Assembly: GCA_037190225.1 (NCBI GenBank)
Contig: JBBCJL010000009.1
Coordinates: 1-64,000 of the forward strand
Length of the DNA: 64,000 nt
Origin: MKSF01 sp037190225
GTDB lineage: Bacteria > Bacteroidota > Bacteroidia > Chitinophagales > Chitinophagaceae
Reading direction: 5' to 3'
Notes under the pieces: model-generated
What the model was told of the DNA's origin: nothing
The model's database searches: none
The model's input: the letters and a program-made list of their open reading frames with translations, nothing else
Shown: one piece after another, positions 51,805-58,960 of the stretch
How the letters are laid out: the number at the start of each line of letters is the position of its first letter
How positions within the stretch are numbered: the first letter of the stretch is position 1
Made by a program: the position numbers and the translations under genes

Positions 51805-52410
51805 ATGAAAAAAGTATTGATAGTAGCTGGAATAGTATTCGGTTCTTTAACAGCAATGACTACAGCAGTCACCGCGCAGGTACAGGCAAGGGAAGCGTCC
51901 GTTTCTTTTGGCAAGGTAAGCCAGAGCGCTGTTGTAGCGGACTTTAACTATTCTGCCGATGCTTTGGACGCCGTATTGAAAAAGAGATTTGCAGATGCAA
52001 AACTGCCTAAATCTAAAGCTGCTGCCGGCAAATTCAAAAAAATGGAAGGCGCTACCTGGACCGAAATTTCCAATGATAAGATGGATTACTATTACAGGAT
52101 ATCCGGTAAGAAAGGCAAGGCTACCCTGGAGATAATGGCATCCAAAGGATATGACAACTTTATAACGGCACAAAATGATGCTTCCAGCATCCAGAATATC
52201 AAAAATTTTATGGTGTCCCTGGAAAGTGACCTGGTTAAATATAGTATTCACGAATTAATGGCTGCTAAAGAGCAGGAGATCAGGGAAGCGGAAAAGGGAC
52301 TGGCTAAAGCGGAGAAAGCCCTGGAAGCGGCCAGGAATGACCTCAGGAAGCAGGACGAAGGCGTCAATAAGCTGAGAGGAGAGCTGGAAAAGCTGAAGGC
52401 GCAGCAGTAA
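51805..52410 (+). CDS. Secreted protein with C-terminal coiled coil
   Basis: 201 residues with a signal peptide (MKKVLIVAGIVFGSLTAMTT...TAQ). The first part (about 30-145) is a compact alpha/beta region; residues about 150-201 are a charged heptad-like coiled coil (EQEIREAEKGLAKAEKALEA). No family recognised. Apparently driven by the sigma-54-like promoter at 51760-51776, which would place it under an enhancer-binding regulator, and closed by the terminator at 52545-52573. Confidence 0.75.
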   Translation: MKKVLIVAGIVFGSLTAMTTAVTAQVQAREASVSFGKVSQSAVVADFNYSADALDAVLKKRFADAKLPKSKAAAGKFKKMEGATWTEISNDKMDYYYRISGKKGKATLEIMASKGYDNFITAQNDASSIQNIKNFMVSLESDLVKYSIHELMAAKEQEIREAEKGLAKAEKALEAARNDLRKQDEGVNKLRGELEKLKAQQ

Positions 52411-52544
52411 TATGACCGGCACGCTATAGTATATATAGCGTCAAAAGTGCCCGCTGGCCCACACGTAGCATACTTTTCAGTGAAGTGTACTTGAGGTCCT
52501 GGTCTATAAGCGAATAATCACTATTTTTAATTTATAAGCATTTA

Positions 52545-52573
52545 AAAAGTGTTGGGATATTCCCAACACTTTT
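52545..52573. terminator. Bidirectional terminator
   Basis: AAAAGTGTTGGGA (52545-52557) and TCCCAACACTTTT (52561-52573) around a 3-nt loop, between convergent genes. Confidence 0.88.
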
Positions 52574-52600
52574 ACTTTTACCAGGCAGCATCGTTAAATA

Positions 52601-54730
52601 TTATTCCTCGTACTCCCGGATCATCTTATTCAGGATCTCGATAGCGCTTTTGGCTATAATGGTACCGGGGCCAAAGACGAAGCTCACGCCCGACCGGTAA
52701 AGAAAGTCATAATCCTGCTGGGGTATCACACCGCCGGCTACGACCATGATATCTTCCCTTCCGTACTTCTTTAATTCTTCAATGACCTGTGGCACCAGTG
52801 TTTTATGACCTGCAGCAAGACTGGATACGCCCAGTATATGCACATCATTCTCTACGGCCTGCTTCGCAGCTTCTGCAGGGGTCTGGAACAGGGGTCCTAT
52901 ATCCACGTCAAAGCCTACATCCGCGAAGCTGGTGGCGATCACTTTGGCGCCCCTGTCGTGCCCGTCCTGGCCCATTTTGGCGATCATGATACGGGGACGG
53001 CGTCCGTCCAGCTCTGCGAAGGCGTCCGCGAGGCGGCGCGCTTCCTTAAAATTATCATCCATGGCAATTTCTTTTGAATAGACACCTGCAATGCTTCTTA
53101 TCTTGGCCTGGTAACGCCCGTACACTTTTTCCAGGGCATCGGATATCTCTCCCAGGGTAGCGCGGTGCCTGGCCGCTTCCACGCTGAGCGCCAGCAGGTT
53201 GCCGCTGCCGGACCGGGCTGCGGCTGTTAGAGCTTCCAGCGCCTGCTGTACCGCTGCGTTGTCCCTGGTGGCCTTTATCCGGTTCAGCCTTTCTATCTGC
53301 TGTACCCGTACCCTGGTATTGTCCACTTCCAGTATCTCGATATCGGAAGCCTCATCGGTAGTATAATTGTTCACGCCTACTATGATATCCTTACCCCCGT
53401 CTATACGGGCCTGCTTTTTAGCGGCCGCTTCCTCTATCCGCATCTTCGGCACACCTGTTTCTATGGCCTTGGCCATACCGCCCAGCTGCTCCACTTCCTC
53501 TATCAGCGCCCAGGCCCTGGCGGCTATCTGCTCCGTCAGGTATTCAACATAGTAAGAGCCGCCCCAGGGATCTACGGTACGGCAGATGTCTGTCTCTTCC
53601 TGCAGGATGATCTGCGTATTGCGCGCTATCCGCGCGCTGAAGTCGGTAGGCAGCGCGATCGCTTCATCTAGGGCATTGGTGTGCAGGGACTGGGTATGTC
53701 CCATGGCTGCGGCTAAAGCTTCAATGGCCGTACGTGCCACATTGTTGAAAGGATCCTGCTCCGTAAGGCTCCATCCCGAGGTCTGGCAGTGTGTGCGAAG
53801 CGCCATGCTCTTTTCTTTCTGGGGGTTGAACTGCTTGACCAGCTTTGCCCACAGCATTCGCGCGGCGCGCATCTTGGCGATCTCTATAAAATGGTTCATG
53901 CCGATAGCCCAGAAGAAGGAAAGCCGTGGCGCGAAGTCATCTATCTTCAGCCCGGCCCTGAGGCCCGACCTGATGTATTCCAGCCCGTCCGCCAGGGTAT
54001 ATGCCAGCTCTATATCGGCAGTAGCGCCTGCTTCCTGCATGTGATAGCCGCTGATAGAGATGGAGTTGAACCTGGGCATCTTTTGCGAAGTGAACTCGAA
54101 GATGTCGGCAATGATCTTCATGGAAGCTTCGGGCGGGTAAATATAGGTGTTGCGCACCATGAATTCTTTCAGGATATCATTCTGTATGGTGCCGCTCAGC
54201 AGCGACATATCCACGCCCTGCTCTTCCGCCGCCACGATATAAAAGGCCATGACAGGCAGTACCGCGCCGTTCATGGTCATAGATACGCTCATCTCTCCCA
54301 GCGGTATCTGGTCGAACAGTATCTTCATATCCTCTACGGAGTCTATGGCTACGCCCGCTTTCCCCACATCCCCTACCACGCGTTCGTGGTCGGAGTCATA
54401 GCCCCGGTGGGTGGCCAGATCAAAGGCTACGGACAGGCCTTTCTGTCCTGCAGCCAGGTTTCTCCTGTAGAAGGCATTGCTTTCCTCTGCCGTAGAAAAG
54501 CCGGCATACTGCCGGATGGTCCATGGTTTCTGTACGTACATGCTGGTATAAGGTCCTCTTAAAAAAGGGGCTATACCGGCAGCGTATCCCAACTGGTCCT
54601 GGTAGCGGATATCTTTAAGGTCAAAATTTTGCTTGATATCAATACCTTCTGCCGTCACAAAGGCAGGCTGTGCCTCTTTGGCGACCGGCAGCCGGTAATC
54701 TAATGATATATCGGAAAAATCCTTTCTCAT
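52601..54730 (-). CDS. mutB: Methylmalonyl-CoA mutase large subunit
   Basis: 709 residues, full length for the catalytic subunit. The substrate barrel shows YTSMYVQKPWTIRQYAGFST, GLSVAFDLATHRGYDSDH, SVSMTMNGAVLPVMAFY and LHTNALDEAIALPTD. The C-terminal cobalamin domain carries DGHDRG at 589-594, with His591 as the lower ligand to cobalt, and GGVIPQQDY. It interconverts succinyl-CoA and methylmalonyl-CoA (EC 5.4.99.2). It follows mutA after 3 bp. Confidence 0.97.
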   Translation of the reverse strand: MRKDFSDISLDYRLPVAKEAQPAFVTAEGIDIKQNFDLKDIRYQDQLGYAAGIAPFLRGPYTSMYVQKPWTIRQYAGFSTAEESNAFYRRNLAAGQKGLSVAFDLATHRGYDSDHERVVGDVGKAGVAIDSVEDMKILFDQIPLGEMSVSMTMNGAVLPVMAFYIVAAEEQGVDMSLLSGTIQNDILKEFMVRNTYIYPPEASMKIIADIFEFTSQKMPRFNSISISGYHMQEAGATADIELAYTLADGLEYIRSGLRAGLKIDDFAPRLSFFWAIGMNHFIEIAKMRAARMLWAKLVKQFNPQKEKSMALRTHCQTSGWSLTEQDPFNNVARTAIEALAAAMGHTQSLHTNALDEAIALPTDFSARIARNTQIILQEETDICRTVDPWGGSYYVEYLTEQIAARAWALIEEVEQLGGMAKAIETGVPKMRIEEAAAKKQARIDGGKDIIVGVNNYTTDEASDIEILEVDNTRVRVQQIERLNRIKATRDNAAVQQALEALTAAARSGSGNLLALSVEAARHRATLGEISDALEKVYGRYQAKIRSIAGVYSKEIAMDDNFKEARRLADAFAELDGRRPRIMIAKMGQDGHDRGAKVIATSFADVGFDVDIGPLFQTPAEAAKQAVENDVHILGVSSLAAGHKTLVPQVIEELKKYGREDIMVVAGGVIPQQDYDFLYRSGVSFVFGPGTIIAKSAIEILNKMIREYEE

Positions 54731-54733
54731 ACT

Positions 54734-55987
54734 TTAGGATAATGCTTGTGCGATGTTGATGTGATGTGGTGCGGGAAATCCCGGCCTGAAGGATGGTGTT
54801 TCCGTTTCCATATTGTTCTTATATTTATTGGCACCGATCAATACCTTCTTACCTTCCTTATAGGAAAGTACCAGCTGATCAGCCTGCTCTGCTATGAGCC
54901 GGTCCAGGCCGGCCTGTGCAGCCGTCCAGCCGCCCTGCTGTTCCAGCTCCCGGAAGAGCGCCCAGGCGCCCTCTGCCAGCTGGCGGGTGAGCGTTTCTAT
55001 ATAATAGGATCCGGCGCTGACATCGGCTATATGGTGCAGGTAGGCTTCTTCACGCAGCAGCAGCTGTATATTCTTGGCCATTCTCAGGCTGAATCCCGAT
55101 GGTGTGCGGACCGCATAATCGTAAGGATATACCGTGACGGCATCTGCGCCGCCTGCTACGGCTGCCATAGCAGATAAGGTATCCCGCAGCATATTGCTGT
55201 GCATGTCTATATGGCTCCTGTAGATATGGGAGGTCTCCGCGTGTATATATATGACGGGAGTGATATCATAGGCTTTCAGGACGGTATGCACGATGACCCT
55301 CAGGGCCCGGAGCTTGGATAGTTGTTCGTAAAACAGCGTATCTGTGGCAAGGCTGATATATACTTTCCGGACCGTAGCCTGCAGGTCGCCTGTGGCAGAC
55401 AGCCGGTGCAGCTGCTCATTGAGGTTGCAGGCAATGGCTGCCAGTTCGGTGACGCTGTTGGCGCCCCGGTTATTATAGCCGGTGGCATTGATGCTCAGCG
55501 TCCGGTTCACCGGCTGCTGATCCGGCGATGTGGTATTGATATATACGTTCAGGTCTGTCTGTCCGGGATAGGCCGTGTCGAGATAAGCGCGGAGTTGGTC
55601 CGCGAACGATATATCATCTGCCGCAGTTTCAAATACAACCGTGATATAGGGCAGCTCCACACCTTCCAGCAATACGGAAAGATCCACAGGGCCGCTGAGC
55701 CGGAATGCCAGTCCTGATACGCCGTCATTCAGCTGTGCCAGCGCAAGGGTATTAGCGGCTTTGGCGTCTTCCACTATAATATGCTGCATGATGCTCCAAT
55801 CCGTATGGCGGAATAAGGGAGCAGATCCTGCTGCCAGGTCTTCACGGGTATAGAAAGGGTATATGGTAAAATTATTGGCATCTGTTCTTGAAAGCTGCTC
55901 AAACGTCACTCCTTTCAGGTCCTTTTCCAGTCTTGCTTTCCACTGTTCAGGGCTTGTAGGTTCAAATGCTGCAAAAAGATTCTCCAT
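54734..55987 (-). CDS. mutA: Methylmalonyl-CoA mutase small subunit, short form
   Basis: 417 residues with the mutase barrel pattern (TSPEQWKARLEKDLKGVTFEQL at the start; YPYDYAVRTPSGFSLRMAKNIQLLLREEAYL; VSAGSYYIETLTRQLAEGAWALF). It ends soon after the barrel and lacks the C-terminal cobalamin-like domain found in classic small subunits of about 600 residues or more. The small subunit is non-catalytic and supports MutB. A -7 element lies at 56021-56028. Coupled to mutB with a 3-bp gap. Confidence 0.92.
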   Translation of the reverse strand: MENLFAAFEPTSPEQWKARLEKDLKGVTFEQLSRTDANNFTIYPFYTREDLAAGSAPLFRHTDWSIMQHIIVEDAKAANTLALAQLNDGVSGLAFRLSGPVDLSVLLEGVELPYITVVFETAADDISFADQLRAYLDTAYPGQTDLNVYINTTSPDQQPVNRTLSINATGYNNRGANSVTELAAIACNLNEQLHRLSATGDLQATVRKVYISLATDTLFYEQLSKLRALRVIVHTVLKAYDITPVIYIHAETSHIYRSHIDMHSNMLRDTLSAMAAVAGGADAVTVYPYDYAVRTPSGFSLRMAKNIQLLLREEAYLHHIADVSAGSYYIETLTRQLAEGAWALFRELEQQGGWTAAQAGLDRLIAEQADQLVLSYKEGKKVLIGANKYKNNMETETPSFRPGFPAPHHINIAQALS

Positions 55988-56008
55988 CGTATATTTACAA
56001 TAATATGA

Positions 56009-56628
56009 TTATTCGATTATCAAATTTAGACTTTTTTTCAATTCCAGCAGGAGCGGGTTCCGCTTCACCATATCCTCAAAAACGTCTGCTTTAGTACGTT
56101 TCTTTTCGACTGCGGGAGCTGCTGTCGCTACGTTCTGATCCACATCTATGTGCACCTGTATATCCGTTTGCCTGGTCTCCTTCTTGATGAAATCAAAGAA
56201 TACATCCTTCTGGGTATTGACCATGACCCTGTTGATCTCCGATACGCACCATATCTGTATCCTGTTGGGTGTTTCAAAGGCCGCCCGGGCCAGCCGGAGC
56301 TGCTGTGCCGCGGTGCTTTTCTGCAGGGTCTCGCTGAGGTAAATGATAAAATCCCTGTAGAGCTGCGCGACCACTTCATCGGAAAGTTCTATGATCTTTA
56401 CTTCTATCCTGGCCTGTTCCGCTACTTCCTGGCTGATGATATCCAGCAGGTTGCTTTTCAGGCGGGATTTCTTAGGCGGCAGGCTTACCGGGGCAGCCGG
56501 AGGAGAAGGTTCAGGTGCTGCCGCAGAGGGCTGCGGTGTGGCCGGAGGTGTCATGGGCTGGTCGGCCTGCCTGGTCCTGGCAGGCGCGGAGGGGATCACC
56601 ATCTCCTCGTCAGCTATATACGTTAATG
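56009..56628 (-). CDS. dnaX: DnaX tau C-terminal part, in the -1 frame
   Basis: This frame continues directly from the poly-A tract of dnaX (TLTYIADEEMVIPSAPARTR onward) to the stop at 56009. It encodes a Pro/Ala-rich linker (TPPATPQPSAAAPEPSPPA) and a folded helical C-terminal region of about 130 residues, as expected for the tau-specific domains that contact the polymerase and helicase. An in-frame ATG exists at 56602, but the match of linker to preceding gene argues that it is normally read as part of DnaX. Joined through a one-base shift, the total is 581 residues. Confidence 0.75.
56021..56028 (-). promoter_or_regulatory. -7 element for mutA-mutB
   Basis: CAAATTTA on the plus strand reads TAAATTTG on the minus strand, a full match to TAnnTTTG. 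It lies within the last codons of the dnaX tail. Confidence 0.45.
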
Positions 56629-57753
56629 TTTTTTTTTTAAGTCATCGGACTGGAGGATGTCCTGCAGGTAGCACAGCCTGATGAGGCACAGCTCCACGTG
56701 CATCCGCTTATTCATAGCGGTCTTGTAGTTCAGCTCTGCCTTGTTCAGCAGGCTCAGGGAAGACACGATATAATCTGAAGAGACCGCCTGGGCCCTTTCG
56801 AAATAGATTTTCTTATAGCTTTCCGGGATATCCAGCAGGTGAGCCATCCTGGCGTCCTTGCATAACAATATATTCCTGTAGTGCTCGGCAAAGCCGTTCA
56901 GCAGCACATCGCCTTCAAAGCCTTTCTGCAGTATGCTGTCCAGCAGGAGCAGCGCGCTGTTGATATCTTTGGACAGCAGTATATCCGTCAGCTTAAAATA
57001 GGTATCGGCATCCAGGATGTTCAGGTGCTCAATGGTCTGGCTGTAAGATATATTACCGTTGGTAAAGCCTGCTATCCTGTCCATCATGGACAGCGCGTCC
57101 CGCATACAGCCTTCTGATTTCTGGGCTATGATATGAAGGGCATCTTCTTCCGCATGTACGCCTTCCTTGGTACAGATAGACATCAGGTGCGCCACGGTAT
57201 CCTCCGGGCGGATGCGTTTGAAATCGAATATCTGGCAGCGGGATAATATGGTCGGTAAGATCTTGTGCTTCTCTGTAGTGGCCAGGATGAATATAGCGTA
57301 GGAAGGTGGCTCTTCCAGGGTTTTAAGAAAGGCGTTAAAGGCCGCAGAGCTCAGCATGTGCACCTCATCTATGATATAGATCTTGTACTTGCCGGTCTGT
57401 GGTGCGAAACGTACCTGTTCGGTCAGCGCCCTGATGTCGTCCACCGAGTTATTGCTGGCCGCATCCAGCTCAAAGATATTGAACGCCGTATTATCCCTGA
57501 AGGCTTCACAGGTAGCGCAGGTACCGCAGGCCTCCATGTCCGGTGTGGGATGCTCGCAGTTAATAGTACGCGCCAGGATACGGGCACAGGTGGTCTTGCC
57601 TACGCCGCGGGGACCGCAAAACAGGTATGCATGAGCCAGGTGCTGATTGATGATCGCATTTTTCAGGGTAGTGGTAATATGTTGCTGGCCTACTACTGTG
57701 TCAAAGGTCTGGGGTCTGTATTTTCTTGCGGATACTATATACTGCTCGGACAT
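56623..57753 (-). CDS. dnaX: DNA polymerase III subunit gamma/tau, zero-frame product
   Basis: 376 residues in the zero frame: RPQTFDTVVGQ, Walker A GPRGVGKT at 47-54, the zinc Cys at 66, 76, 79 and 82, the DEVHML Walker B segment, SRCQIFDFKRI sensor, then the helical collar domain III. This is the clamp-loader ATPase. The frame stops (LKKKH, stop) right after a run of ten A (plus-strand T at 56629-56638), giving a gamma-like protein. The tau tail follows in the -1 frame. Slippage would make the full product; in Thermus dnaX a poly-A tract does this at transcription and in E. coli dnaX a -1 ribosomal shift makes the short form. Confidence 0.93.
   Translation of the reverse strand: MSEQYIVSARKYRPQTFDTVVGQQHITTTLKNAIINQHLAHAYLFCGPRGVGKTTCARILARTINCEHPTPDMEACGTCATCEAFRDNTAFNIFELDAASNNSVDDIRALTEQVRFAPQTGKYKIYIIDEVHMLSSAAFNAFLKTLEEPPSYAIFILATTEKHKILPTILSRCQIFDFKRIRPEDTVAHLMSICTKEGVHAEEDALHIIAQKSEGCMRDALSMMDRIAGFTNGNISYSQTIEHLNILDADTYFKLTDILLSKDINSALLLLDSILQKGFEGDVLLNGFAEHYRNILLCKDARMAHLLDIPESYKKIYFERAQAVSSDYIVSSLSLLNKAELNYKTAMNKRMHVELCLIRLCYLQDILQSDDLKKKH
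56629..56638 (-). other. A10 slippery tract in dnaX
   Basis: Ten consecutive A on the coding strand, read TTA AAA AAA AAA CAT TAA in the zero frame. Gain of one A, or a -1 ribosomal shift, gives ACA TTA ACG and opens the tau tail. A sequencing miscall in a homopolymer is the alternative. Confidence 0.7.
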
Positions 57754-57916
57754 ACGTGCAATTTCAGAAATTTAATGGAAACAATCAAAAAGTGTTTTAA
57801 TGGCTATGGATTCCGTTTAATTCTCAATAAGTTATAGTTATTGTTTTTTTATTACATGTTGACGCTGCCGTTATGCTGCTCTTCCCGGATCCGGCCGGGA
57901 GCGACAGGGTCCCGGG

Positions 57917-58834
57917 CTATGTTCTGTACGTCACCGGAGCGGAACGGGTGTGCTTTTTAAAAAAGTTGGAAAAGTGAGCCACTTCTTCAAACCCGAGACT
58001 ATGGGCGATTTCGGAAATGGTGCGGTTGGTATGCCTGAGCTGCAGCATAGCTTCTGCTATCACCCTGGCGCTGATGATAGCGGTGGTGGTGCGGCCGGTT
58101 GTTGCTTTCAATGCCTTGTTGAGATAATTTACATGGATGCCCAGCCGTGCAGCGAAGTCCCTGGCCGCCCGGAGCGCCAGCCTTTCCCGGGGAGCTTCCA
58201 CGGGGAACTGCCGTTCCAGCAGCTCCATAAAGCGTGCGGTGACACGGGTGGCGCCGGGTGTGCCATACCACGCGCAGTTCTCAGGATGTAGCTGTTGCCC
58301 GTAATGTATCAGTTCCGTAATATAGGTTCTTACCAGGTCGTATTTATATACATAATCCGACAGGAGTGCCCGGTCCATTTTCCGGAATACCTGCAGGATA
58401 GCTTCACCCGCTTCATTATTGATATAAAAGGCCGCACAGGCTTCAGGCTGAAAAATGGCCATGGGTATAGACCCGCCGGGTGATCTTAGCACGAAATCCT
58501 CTGTAAAAGCACAGCCATAGACAGCGTGCTCACCGGCTGTCGAAAGATTGGGATATGACATTCCCGGAGTGGTAAAGAACAGCAGGTTCCCTGCCGGGTG
58601 GGAAGCTGTAGCTGTCAGGTTCCGGCTGCGTAACAGGCTGATCCTGTAGTACGGTCTTTTACTGTATGGTTCCGGGCAGGCCTGTCCGGACATCATGGGT
58701 GTTGCTGCAATATCAGACACCCTGAAATGACCGATCTCCCTGGTAATACCCGGCAGCAGGAAATCACTGCTGTCTTTTCCCCTGGTACCGGCCATTTCCC
58801 GGTAGAACGTTTCTATGGAAGTGCTGTTATCCAT
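57917..58834 (-). CDS. AraC-family transcriptional regulator
   Basis: 305 residues from ATG 58834 (MDNSTSIETFYREM); a second start at 58840 adds two. The N-terminal half is a divergent cupin-like sensor; the C-terminal 100 residues hold two helix-turn-helix units, with the second matching the AraC signature (TISEIAHSLGFEEVAHFSNFFKKHTRSAPVTYR). Target genes are unknown; no divergently arranged enzyme gene is next to it. Confidence 0.92.
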   Translation of the reverse strand: MDNSTSIETFYREMAGTRGKDSSDFLLPGITREIGHFRVSDIAATPMMSGQACPEPYSKRPYYRISLLRSRNLTATASHPAGNLLFFTTPGMSYPNLSTAGEHAVYGCAFTEDFVLRSPGGSIPMAIFQPEACAAFYINNEAGEAILQVFRKMDRALLSDYVYKYDLVRTYITELIHYGQQLHPENCAWYGTPGATRVTARFMELLERQFPVEAPRERLALRAARDFAARLGIHVNYLNKALKATTGRTTTAIISARVIAEAMLQLRHTNRTISEIAHSLGFEEVAHFSNFFKKHTRSAPVTYRT

Positions 58835-58960
58835 ACACACAGTTTTATATTTCAGGTGAGGATGGCTGCCTGCCGGAATATTATATATCAGGTACAGGCA
58901 GACAGGATATAGATATGGCAGGAGTTACCTCCTGCCATATGTAAGCCGTAATGATTTTTA

